Shown: one piece after another, positions 55,618-64,000 of the stretch | How positions within the stretch are numbered: position 1 is the stretch's first letter | How the letters are laid out: each line of letters begins with the position of its first letter | Assembly: GCF_964204645.1 (NCBI RefSeq) | Contig: NC_134032.1 | Coordinates: 3,870,916-3,934,915, forward strand | DNA: 64,000 nucleotides | Reading direction: 5' to 3' | From: Tubulanus polymorphus | Lineage: Eukaryota > Nemertea > Palaeonemertea > Tubulaniformes > Tubulanidae | The notes under the pieces: generated by a model | Told to the model about the DNA's origin: nothing | Databases searched by the model: none | The model's input: the letters and a program-made list of their open reading frames with translations, nothing else | Program-made: the position numbers and the translations under genes

Positions 55618-55801
55618 ATCGCGATTAAACGCAAGAGGGCAAAATAGTCGCGACTTTTAACACGCGATTTAGGCGCGTCTTATACGCACTCGCGTTTAAT
55701 CGCGCCTGGAACAAGCGCGCAACAAAGTTGCAACTGCGTGTAAAATAATCTTGTTTTAACCGCGGTTTAAACGCGTTTTGTGGGAAGTTTTATCTAGGCT
55801 G
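55618..55801 (-). repeat. Right terminal inverted repeat and subterminal CGCG motifs of the giant element
   Basis: Reading inward from the right: the 15-bp terminal repeat, CCGCGG flanked by TTAAAC, GCGCGATTAAACGCGAG, GACGCGCCTAAATCGCG, GTCGCGACTATTTTG and TTTAATCGCGATG. Motif type matches the left end although the order differs. Confidence 0.7.
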
Positions 55802-56108
55802 TACCGTAAGTCAATTTATACTAACTGATGTCATAATGTCATGAAAAATAGACTTCTCTAAAGCGCAAGACTATAAAAAGTATATACCATACTGTAAAGA
55901 CTGACGAGGACGGTACATTTCAGTTATAACAGTTCTATATCTCATCAACGAACTAACTCTTTGAATGACAACTTCAAAAACAAGAGTCCGAAGTTTTTCT
56001 AAAAAACAAGAGTCCAAGCTACATTTGTTAGTTTCGAGTCCCGACCTCGCGCTATTCTGCATCCGATTTTAAACAAGTAAAATCGTTACGATAAACCACT
56101 TTAATTAG

Positions 56109-56310
56109 ATACCCGCACCGCTACTGTCGCAATCGAGGATTCCACGTTTGGCAGGCGAGGATGCGCCAGGTGTCGCTTGTAGTTAGTTGGTCGCCAACGT
56201 TCAATTTCCTTCTACATTTCAATTAAATCCGAATGGACTTATCGCTGAAATGAATCGATTATATGGATACAGGAGTCTAAAAATCCAGTTCAAAGTTTAC
56301 TGTAACAGTT
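56109..56310. repeat. 5' fragment of the CATTG-type MITE family
   Basis: ATACCCGCACCGCTACTGTC, GGCAGGCGAGGATGCGCCAG and TTCTACATTTCAATTAAATC follow the left half of the 37994-38338 copy. It lies in the intron directly after the PAN exon at 56430. Confidence 0.6.
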
Positions 56311-56429
56311 ATAGAACTGGATCATTTCTTTTTGCCATAAAAGATTTTTAAAATTTTAAGAATGCATTCAGTAAATTGTTACTATGTCTACTGTAATTTA
56401 CTCGATATTTAGTATTTGAATGAACCTAC

Positions 56430-56756
56430 CTTGTAGTACTTGGTTATGCCGTTGATGGCACTGCACGCGTAGTCGGTGTTGACGTCATACAGGTAACAAT
56501 GTCCTCCGTTGAACGACATGGCCGAACATTTCTGACAATTCATACAATCACGAGCGAACTTGATGATGTTTTGAACATTTCTGTTTGCGATCACGTGGTT
56601 TGTTTTCGCCCAGTTTTGTAAGTTTATCTCGCGGTGTTTGTCGCCTATCAAACATTCTGGCAGTCGAGTGAATTGTTGAATACGGAACTCGGTTAAAACC
56701 TCATCAGCGACGACGGAACTGAAAACACCGACCAGTAAAATGTTGATCGCGTTCAT
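56430..56756 (-). CDS. Exon 1 of the PAN-domain secreted protein gene (copy B)
   Basis: ATG at 56756 opens a signal peptide (MNAINILLVGVFSSVV). Then LPECLIGDK, DCMNCQKCSAMSFNGGHCYLYDV and YACSAING follow, a PAN/apple-like cysteine pattern, ending AAG|GTAGGT in phase 0 after 109 codons. It is closely related to the exon at 39433-39744. The exons at 42028-41920 and 41467-41103 on the same strand fit it in phase, so I join them into one 266-residue secreted protein with PAN-like head, Ser-rich linker and unknown C-terminal domain. Intron 1 then spans the 13.6-kb transposon. Alternative splicing to nearer exons cannot be excluded. Confidence 0.6.
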
Positions 56757-57222
56757 GATCTCGTCTGATGAAATTCTCAGTTGAATGCGGTGGATGACAC
56801 CAAAATACTGATTATATATGCATTCCGAAATCTGGACCAACCTCTAAAAATCTGATTGGTTTTTTAACTAATCATGTCATATATGAATACAATTTTCATT
56901 GGCTTTTTCCCAAAGATTTTAACACTCCCCAAATGCATTTCTAGGACTGCGTAGGTACGAAAGGCGCATGGTGTTTCAGTCTGATTGGTCCAACACATCT
57001 TCACAGCTCGTATTGTTCAAATTACTGAAATCCAATTGCCTGAACATTTTGCCTAGAGCACCTAACTAAATCAATTAGTATAAAAATCGCTTGGAAAAAA
57101 TGTATCCCTAAATAGAAAACATGAAGAAGAAGATACTGGACTTGAACAATGCAGTAAAATAAGTCTCTTCTAACAATTATAATTTATAGTCGACTGTAAT
57201 ATAAACACATTCAACCAAACAC

Positions 57223-57410
57223 CTGCCCGCTTGTAGTTGTCTGAATTGAGAGATAGGGCTTTCATTTTGAATAGAGTTGATCTCGCTAGGAGGCGACGTT
57301 TTGTTAAAGTGGATTTTCCGGTTCCCATATTCGGACCATACAGCCCAAACATTTTGAACATTACTGAATAATACAAAGTGGGCTTGTGGTCCGTTGACGA
57401 ATTCCACTAT
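57223..57410 (-). other. Candidate coding exon
   Basis: Follows a good acceptor (CTTCGTTTTTAG), is open for about 62 codons (IVEFVNGPQAHFVLFSNVQ, VWAVWSEYGNRKIHFNKTSP) and ends GGGCAG|GTGTTT. The composition is protein-like and reminiscent of small beta-rich secreted domains. Neighbouring exons were not found and the family is not recognised. Confidence 0.3.
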
Positions 57411-57559
57411 CTAAAAACGAAGATTCTCTCTCTTATTTGAATTGTTTAACTTTATTGTAATTTTGATCTTCTGCTTTTCTCTGAAATAAATTAAAATCAA
57501 AACTAAAATATAGCTGCAAAGCAGCGATAACGGGTTTTCTGCACAGTCTTAGAATCCTG

Positions 57560-57803
57560 TTCAACGGTGGATTTCGACAAAGCATTTGATAAGGCACAAC
57601 ATCAGCCATTACTAAACAGGCTATTAGGAAACGGTATCAATGATAGGTCGCCCAAATGGCTCAGAAGTTATCTCTGAACGAAAACTTGTGGCCGAAATCA
57701 ACGGAACGCCTCATCTTGGAATAAGTCGGTCTAACTAGTGGAGTCACGCAAGGTAGTATCCTAACCCATCTTCTGTTTAATGTCCTGACAAATGACATAC
57801 ACA
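57560..57803 (+). pseudogene. Reverse transcriptase fragment of a second LINE
   Basis: TVDFDKAFDKAQHQPLL, then (with one or two frame changes) PKWLRSYL, and GVTQGSIL with LLFNVLTNDIHS: RT motifs 3 to 5 of a jockey/CR1-like element. There is no YADD block or endonuclease; the fragment runs into the degenerate repeat to its right. Confidence 0.7.
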
Positions 57804-57834
57804 GTAATCCAATATATACCAGACCGAGTAAATT

Positions 57835-58390
57835 TCCAAAACGAACTTAACACGCCGTTCGACCAAAAAACTTAACGTTCCGACAAGAAAATCTTGTTCG
57901 AGTGAAAACAATTCTGTTTGATCAAACAATACGCTTTTTGTTTGAACCAAAACTTTCTTCATTCTGACATAAAAATGTATTCGAGTGAAAAGCTTTGTTA
58001 TTGTTGAAATGAAACACATTTTGTCCCTGCAAAAAAATTTGGTTGAGCGAAAACAATTCTTTTCGAACGAATGTTTGAATGAAAACAATTCTGTTCGATT
58101 GTCGAAATACTTAATACTTTTGGTTGAAAATTTTTTTACAATATACTAGTTCGAATGAAAAACTTAATGTTCTTACAAGAAAAGTCTGTTCAAATTAAAA
58201 CGATTCTGTTCGATAGAATAATTGTTCGAACGAAAAACCTTTCGTTTGGACAAAAAAAGTTTGTTCAACTTTGTTCTAACGATTTTTTCAAATTGGTTCA
58301 ATCGAAAAGAATATCATTGGTTGGAATGAAATAAATTTTGTTCCAACGAAAGGATTTTCAAGCGAAAGGTCGTTTGAACGAAAAAAAAGA
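57835..58390. repeat. Degenerate tandem repeat around TTCGAACGAAAA
   Basis: Strings such as GTTCGANYGAAAA, AAAACAATTCTGTTCGAT and ACAAGAAAATCTTGTTC return roughly every 20-40 bases in many variants. TTCGAA-type words make it locally self-complementary. No coding sense. Confidence 0.65.
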
Positions 58391-58421
58391 TATTTCTGTG
58401 GCTCCGCAGTAACTTATCGCC

Positions 58422-58741
58422 GGACGTAGGTCAGCCTTGTGACGCGATGCGATCCTCGTGTTGCATCGCAAGTTTCGGTGCAAGTCGGTTGCGATATGAT
58501 TGTCAGCGACTGTGTGCGACCAGTTTCTGCCAGTCACAAGAGCGCGTCAGTCGGTTGTGACAGTCGTGTCGCGTCGCAGAAAGTAGAACACGTGCGACTC
58601 CTTGTGACTGGCGTTGCTGAAAGCCGCAACCTGTCGCAAGGGAGCTTAGGTCGATGAGTCGTTGCGAGAAAATCGTTGCTGGCGGTCGCAGTGATTGGCA
58701 TCGCAGTGAGTCACAAGCCGTCGCAAGGCCGACCTACGCCC
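58422..58741. mobile_element. 320-bp MITE with GTAGGTCNGCCTTG ends
   Basis: GGACGTAGGTCAGCCTTGTG at the left faces CGCAAGGCCGACCTACGCC at the right, an inverted repeat of about 20 bases with a few mismatches. The interior is full of GTCGCA/TGCGAC words. A 72-codon frame across it is not protein-like. Target duplication not evident. Confidence 0.6.
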
Positions 58742-59582
58742 TGCTTAAGTCATTAGGAATTAATGAAATACCAGTTTCATTTATGATGAGAAAACTCAAA
58801 TGAAAAGTCTGGCTTATAAAGCTGTCTGCCCAGACGAAATTTTCAAAAAAATCTTTATTTTTGGCAATAAAATTGATAATTGTGATTGATCTTCGCAAGT
58901 CACAACCAGTTAATCACTAATTAACATGCATTTTAATAAATCTGATTCCTCCTTTACAGTGAACTTAGCTTTAACCTAGCAGAGGCTACTAGCCTATGTA
59001 GGCCTATGTATATGCGTAGGCCTAACATCCGGACAGATTGGTCGTAGGCCTATTGAATAACAACCCACCTAAATATCGTAAATTGTGTTTTGAAGTTCAA
59101 TCCAATGAGTCCGTTAATAAACGCAACAATTATACTGTGTTTGTTTGAGACAGTAAAGCTCAGTACCGGTAGGCCTAAAGCCGCGTAAAACTCGATAAAC
59201 ACTTCAAGCGACACAGCAAACGGTCTCCTTTCCCCCACAGCGAACGCTTACTCCGAATGTCAAGTGTGAGTCCAGCATACGGAAAGGAGTGTGTTATATA
59301 CTTTTGTATTTAGTAAATACCTTGTGCATTTGACAATGATCGGTATGTAATGTAGGGAATATAGAGTATTGATGGTATTGATATAGAGGTTGAAGCCCGC
59401 GGCCGAATAAAGTAATATATTCTTTTATTTTGATACCTCGGCTTTTCTCCGCTATATCTCTTCGGCGTGTTTCGTTTAGGCCCACGACTCCCCTGTACAC
59501 CTAGGATTTATCTTAGTAAATACACGGTTAATTTGGTATGGAAAAAATAGGTATTGCTTAACTAACTGCCGAAACCTGAAAA
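58742..59582. other. Intergenic; old dispersed repeat at 59110-59215
   Basis: The minus-strand string CGCTTGAAGTGTTTATCGAG and following CTTTACTGTCTCAAACAAAC match 20697-20790 in diverged form, so the open frame across it (59238-59050) reflects a repeat, not a gene. The rest shows nothing. Confidence 0.4.
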
Positions 59583-59975
59583 CCTGAAAATTTCGAAATT
59601 GTTTGGAATAATTTATACGGGGCATTTCTTATAGATGATTGTGGTGAATTTAAATTTAAAGTTGGTCAAAATGTTAGAATTTCTAAGTATAAAAAGATAT
59701 TTCATAAAGGATACAATCGTAATTTTACTAGAGAAATATATAAAATATAAAAGTAATAACAACAAAACCGTATGTCTATAAGTTAGAAGATTTAGATGGT
59801 GAAGAAGTTGATGGGAATTTTTGTGAAGAAGAATTAATTTTAACTACTGAAAATCTAGAACAAGAATATAAAATTGAAAAAGTACTAAAAACAAAAACTG
59901 TTAAAAGAAAAAAATATGGGGTTGGACGGCCAGATGAATTTAATGATTGGATATTATCGAGTAATAAAAATTCGA
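59583..59975 (+). pseudogene. C-terminal remnant of a second Polinton integrase
   Basis: Reads EIVWNNLYGAFLIDDCGEFK, KVGQNVRISKYKK, a one-base shift near 59749, then TKPYVYKLEDLDGEE and DEFNDWILSS. It aligns block by block with the last third of the integrase at 15197-16219 (EIVWNNLYGAFVTHDFGEPK, KIGQHVRISKYRK, TKPFVYKIEDLKDEE, FNEWILSS). It includes an extra charged linker before the end that the other copy lacks. The catalytic core is missing. It is evidence for a separate, older Polinton insertion. Confidence 0.85.
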
Positions 59976-60235
59976 ATTTCGAGATCCAAATTCGACTTAA
60001 TAAATCAAATTTCCACATAATAAGTCAAATTTCCACATAGTTAGTCGGAATTCGACTAACGTAACAAATCAAATTTCTACATTAAGTCCAAATTCGACTC
60101 AATAAGTCAAATATCGACTTAATAAGTCGAATTTCGAAAGTCGATTTTTCACATAATAAGTCGAATTTCCACATAATAAGTCGAATTTCCACATGATGAG
60201 TCGAGATAATCAGTCGAAATTGTGAAAATATTATC
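59965..60235. repeat. Minisatellite of AATAAGTCGAATTTCCAC units
   Basis: About a dozen copies of an 18-base unit with variants (AATTCGACTTAATAAGTC, CACATAATAAGTCGAATTTC) directly follow the integrase remnant. They include inverted TCGACTTATT-type pieces. Confidence 0.85.
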
Positions 60236-60839
60236 TCGTATGTCACCTAGGGGCTTCGGTACGTATGCGCCGTTTCTCTATCGTGTAGAAACTTCTACAA
60301 ACGCTACCAGTTAGTACGAATTCGGTGCTAGTATTTCACTTGACAGACCCTGCCTTCACAAGCAAGAAATTACCTTACTCTTAGTTGGGTAGTTTCCTAA
60401 TCATTTGTGTATTATCTGCGACATGAATGTCATTCCATATTGTTTCTAATTCACATGAATCTTACATCGATTCCTGTACGTATTGGTTGATTAGGGTAAC
60501 ATGCCCAGTTTTATCTATAACCATATCTTATGGATTTATTCAATCAATTTTACTCGTCTAATCACAACAATAACTATAACTATATCTGATTATTTGTCAT
60601 AGCCATATACGTTTATTTCATCATAGTCCAATAGATATCATTAGAATTATTTGATCTTAATTCTATGGTAATTTTGGGGCCTTCTCATTTAAGTTAAATT
60701 ATTTTACTCCCGAGGCCCAGAAAAACAGTTGATTCGATGTCAAATGAAATGTAGACATCAACCAACCGAGTAGACAAACTAGTAGCGCACTCTGGCGGTG
60801 CCGGCAGGTCGCTGTAACGAATTTACTGTGTCTAATTTA
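60236..60839. other. Intergenic, nothing recognised
   Basis: Host-like sequence; the last bases TGTCTAATTTAG form a splice acceptor for the opsin relic exon. Earlier opsin exons (helices 1 and 2) were not found here. Confidence 0.4.
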
Positions 60840-62216
60840 GGCTGCTCGATCGACCGCTTCACGATGACGATGATGGGATTCATTTCGATATACTCGACGA
60901 TGGAAATTGCGCTGGATCGCTGCTTCGCGATCAAAACGGCATCTTAACCGGCACAACACGACGACTATCCGGTTCTAAGCTATGGTGGCTGATTAGGGCC
61001 AAGTTAAAAAAAAATTTCCGTGCAATATAAACCATGCAAAAAATATATTGCTTCGTTTCTGCGTCCGTTTCTGCGTGGCGCAAAAACGAAATTCACCGCG
61101 CAGAAACGCGCCAAAACGAGCGCAGAAACGAAGTTCGTTTCTGCGCCCTTTTTGGCGCGTTTTAGCGCGGTAATTTCTCATTTTTGCGCCGCGCAAAAAT
61201 GCACTTCGTTTCTGCGTCCGTTTTGGCTCGTTTTAGCGCGGTGATTTCTTGTTTTTGCGCAGCGCAAAAACGAACATCGTTTCTGCGTCCGTGCGCGGCG
61301 CAAAAACGAAATTTAACGCGCAGAAACGCGCTAAAACGAGCGCAGAAACGAACTTCGTTTTAGCGCCCGTTTCATCCTAAAACGTAGCCTATTTTAGAGC
61401 CCATCAAAACGTCAATTTATTACAACTATTTGTTTTTTTTGCATTTGAATTTGTTTACTTAAGTGAAGGCAGTGCTACTGGCTTTAGTAAAAAATCAGAA
61501 AATCACCGATAAAGGTAGTTTTATTGCGAATAAACGTAACTCTGAAAATTAAATTAATTAGAAAATAATTGGTATAATAATACAACGTTTTAAGGCCGTA
61601 ATTAGTATCACGAGATGAACCCTGGCGCCACCATCCGACCAAAATTACCGCGCATGAACGAAGAAACGCTATATTCGCTGTTTGGTCGGGCGCGTTTATC
61701 TGGGCTATGCCCCCGCTAGTGGGTATTTGTGGTTACTCTAACGAGGTTATACCCGTTTCCTGTTCGTACAACTTTCCAAACAAGAATAAATCGTGCGTCT
61801 CGTTTTTACTATCGGCCTTCATCGGCGGGTTCAACATTCCTCTCATAGCTATGTTATTCACGTTCCTTAAAGTCTACAGCGCGGTCGTCGAGTATTGAGA
61901 TGAAATTTACCACACCAACAGAGGACTTAATTCGAAAGGACGCAAGAAACGCCGTAAGATGGCGCTCGCTACTAACCAAGCCTCGATGTTGTTGTTCTGC
62001 GCGGCGTGGACGCCCTACACGATCCACCCTGTAGTCGACGTGTTAAACTCGTCATCGATTTCGTGGTTCTCGATTTTGCTTCCGATTGTGGCTAAGATAT
62101 CCATCATACTGCATCCAGTCATGTTCGCGCTGCTCAACCACAAAGTTCGCGAACGCGTACGTGCCATTTTCTGCACGATACGATGCCCCGTAAAAATTAC
62201 AAATCGGCGGAATTAG
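60840..62216 (+). pseudogene. Opsin relic (helices 3 to 7), interrupted
   Basis: After a splice acceptor, GCSIDRFTMTMMGFISIYST and IALDRCFAIK give helix 3 with its disulphide Cys and a DRC variant of DRY; the frame then hits TAA near 60938. Following an insertion of about 670 bases, VWSGAFIWAMPPLVGICGYS, SCSYNFPNKNKSCVSF and FNIPLIAMLFTFLKVYS are helix 4, loop and helix 5. A TGA at 61896-61898 replaces a likely arginine. The frame continues with helix 6 (ASMLLFCAAWTPY) and helix 7 (LLPIVAKISIILHPVMFALL), keeping the retinal-binding Lys (62094-62096) but with HP in place of NP. The two stops and the insertion mark it as a pseudogene. The subfamily is uncertain; helices 1-2 are outside or lost. 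Confidence 0.8.
60979..61640. mobile_element. Repeat insertion within the opsin relic, GCGCAAAAACGAA-rich
   Basis: Opens CTATGGTGGCTGATT, as at 23173, and closes near GCGCCACCATCC, so the ends share ATGGTGGC inverted. The interior alternates GCGCAAAAACGAA, GCGCAGAAACG and their complements TTTCTGCGTCCG, making long hairpins (61020-61370). Non-coding. Confidence 0.6.
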
Positions 62217-62400
62217 AATTGTACGACGCGTTTGCAAGTCGATCGAATACCAGTCAATCAGATCCAACGACTGCGACGAAATCGATGTATCAATGTGCAG
62301 CCTTGCATTCCTTCACACTATCTTCTGTCCTGAACCCTTCAGTGCATCCCCTTTAAAACATTTTACAGTCCTGATCCGTCTTCGAGGGAATTTTCAACCC
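62217..62400. other. 3' flank of the opsin relic
   Basis: No features beyond the decaying tail of the former coding region (TTTGCAAGTCGATCGAATAC...), which may be the remainder of its C-terminus out of frame. Confidence 0.35.
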
Positions 62401-62650
62401 AGAGGTTCTGAACACATGTGAAGTATGGGCGATCAGCTATGGATAAATATGATAAATACGTGAGCTGATAAAATGTCTAATGTCTGGTGTTTGTAGTTCA
62501 TTTTCAATTAGAAATGTCTCAGGTGAAGTTCTGAACACATGTGAAGTTTGGATATTCAGTTTTTTGAAATTTGAAATTGTTCTGATAAAATGTCTTATAT
62601 CTTGTGTTTCTAGTTCATTTTTCAATCATAGATTAGTCCTCAGGTGAAGC
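62401..62650. repeat. Tandem repeat, unit about 120 bp, two and a bit copies
   Basis: GGTTCTGAACACATGTGAAG, TGATAAAATGTCTNATRTCT and GTAGTTCATTTTCAAT recur in the same order from 62404 and from 62526. A third partial unit begins CTCAGGTGAAGCCCTGAAT at 62640. Confidence 0.8.
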
Positions 62651-62959
62651 CCTGAATATTTAGTGTGTGGGCGAGGGGTTCAGACAGCTAAACCTTTTCG
62701 GTGCCAAACTCACAGACCACTCTTTATGTAAACGGTTGATATTCTTTAGAATGCTGCGTGCAGTTAGTATTCCAGAAACCTCAGAAAAATTTGAAAGGAA
62801 TAAATATGAAATTCGACTAAATTGAACGTACATATATTGGTTTAGAATGTTTTGTAATATGATAAATGATTTCAGGCGTTATAGCGGCGAATCGAGAGTG
62901 TAATCAAATAAATTCCTCCAGAATAATTACATTTATCTATAGGGTAATTTTGAATGTCA

Positions 62960-63245
62960 ATGTAGTTTAAGACGATGTTATGTATTGAAAAACGATGTTT
63001 TCTGTCAGGTTGGATGTAATTCAAGACGATGTTTTCTGCCAGGTTTGATGTAATTCAAGACGATGTTTTCCGTCAGATTTGATGGAATTCAAAACGATGT
63101 TTTGTGTCAAGTTTGATGTAATTCCAAACGATGTTTTCTGTCAGGTTTGATGCAATTCAAGACGATGTTTTCTGCCAGGTTTGATGTAATTCAAGACGAT
63201 GTTTTCCGTCAGATTTGATGTAATTCAAAACGATGTTTTCTGATG
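62960..63245. repeat. 34-bp minisatellite, about eight copies
   Basis: The unit ACGATGTTTTCTGTCAGGTT + TGATGTAATTCAAG repeats with 34-base spacing; variants are TCTGCCAGG, CCGTCAGA and GTGTCAAG. Higher-order similarity (copies two apart more alike) suggests amplification in pairs. Confidence 0.9.
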
Positions 63246-64000
63246 TAAGTGAGACGCAGTTCTTGAGTCGTAATTATTTTGTAAATGCGATGTGGCCGTT
63301 ATTAGACCTCTGCGACACAACTGCCGGTGACGTAAATGATATATACACACGACGTGAATATTTAGGGTTTGTGCTGCTTTCGCAGAAACCCTCTTGTATT
63401 CCTGTTGATTATTACTATTATTATAAATGGTCCACTTTTCAGCCAAAAGTTTTTCATAAAATGTAACTCCTCTCAGATTCGACTACCAACAGCTTATAAA
63501 CGTAATTTTAAATTCTGTCAGAAATATAACTCAGCGCCTGACCATTTCGAATTTGCGTATAAAAATCTATTATGAATTAATCCTGCATAATTACCGGGTC
63601 TAAACAGCGACAAGAATAACGCAAAGAATCGTCATCCATTGATAAAAGTGCACCCCGAAAAGCCTAAAATTTACCGCACGACCTTGAGCTTCAAAGTCAA
63701 CCGTTAAATCACGGAATCGGACTTACAATTAGTCCGGATCCGTCATTTCCCACGAACGATAACTACAGCCGGTGCGTAATAAGTGTCTTATGAATGAAAT
63801 ATGGCGGATGGTTGAAATCATTTTCGGCTTAAATTTATCGCGAGTTTTAGGAATTTAATGAATTTCACGAAACCATGATCCTTAAAATGAGTCAATTGGT
63901 TAATTCTATTCGTAAATTATTTACGTTGGCTACATTTCCTGAAGATTTCTGGCTCGATTGAACGTAATATGGACAGAAATGGTAGGAATTTTCATACATA
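63246..64000. other. Intergenic, nothing recognised
   Basis: Host-like sequence to the end of the window. Open frames are short and lack protein-like composition. Confidence 0.4.

Larger units (their letters stand above)
42206..55801. mobile_element. 13.6-kb multigene Tc1/mariner-type transposon (candidate)
   Basis: The left end CAGCCTAGATAAAAC (42206-42220) and its exact inverse at 55787-55801 are both flanked by TA (42204-42205 and 55802-55803), the target duplication of the Tc1/mariner superfamily. The match extends a few more bases inward (YTCCC) and, outside, to CGG/CCG, so the boundary could be three bases plus TA further out. Both ends have subterminal arrays of TCGCGACTAA, TTAAACGCG and GACGCG motifs. 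Inside are a Tc1-type transposase gene transcribed inward from the right end and a gene for a 171-aa protein transcribed inward from the left. Between these lie BEN-domain sequences, a hAT-like element and MITEs. The alternative, two unrelated inverted copies of one MITE, is less likely since neither end has a partner nearby. Confidence 0.6.

Noticed and set aside
58439-58657. 72-codon plus-strand frame
   Set aside because: It lies inside a GTCGCA-rich MITE and has no conserved features.
59050-59238. 62-codon minus-strand frame with hydrophobic stretches
   Set aside because: Most of it is a dispersed repeat also found at 20697-20790.
63233-63575. Two overlapping plus-strand frames after the minisatellite
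   Set aside because: Their starts lie in or beside the tandem repeat and no conserved pattern is visible.

Overview
The window looks like nuclear DNA of a marine invertebrate, probably a lophotrochozoan (inference). It has intron-containing genes with GT/AG boundaries, opsin and GPCR relics, a non-LTR retrotransposon, several cut-and-paste DNA transposons, long (AT)n tracts and many small inverted-repeat elements. Host genes are sparse. Most of the recognisable sequence is mobile or virus-derived. Left third (1 to about 20,060): a decayed Polinton/Maverick (adintovirus-like) element, cut by the left edge of the window. Plus-strand genes run from protein-primed DNA polymerase B through a candidate penton, several small membrane or coiled-coil proteins, the major capsid protein and a zinc-finger protein. 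A convergent minus-strand module carries the packaging ATPase, the retroviral-type integrase, two membrane-associated proteins, an unknown gene and an HNH-type endonuclease. Fourteen of 16 gene starts carry the same TAAATG motif. Two TTAA-targeting insertions sit inside it: an 802-bp MITE that splits the capsid gene exactly, and a 2.7-kb piggyBac element with a broken transposase in the next gene. Middle (20 to 42 kb): a frameshifted rhodopsin-class GPCR beside a small secreted-peptide candidate, a two-ORF LINE, isolated candidate exons, microsatellites, a phase-consistent two-exon gene for a short knottin-like cysteine-rich peptide, and a PAN-like first exon. From 42,206 to 55,801, short inverted repeats flanked by TA, with matching CGCG/TTAA-rich subterminal motifs, bound a 13.6-kb block. 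The block carries an apparently intact Tc1-type (DD34E) transposase gene with introns, a 171-aa protein with a Tudor-like N-terminus and a polybasic CaaX tail, tandemly duplicated BEN-domain sequences and nested MITEs. I read it as one large multigene Tc1/mariner-type transposon. It appears to lie in intron 1 of a PAN-domain gene, whose exon 1 is at 56.4-56.8 kb and whose exons 2-3 are at 41.1-42.0 kb; the exon phases fit. The right end (57 to 64 kb) holds a reverse transcriptase scrap, a second Polinton integrase remnant followed by a minisatellite, an opsin pseudogene interrupted by a repeat insertion, and tandem repeats.
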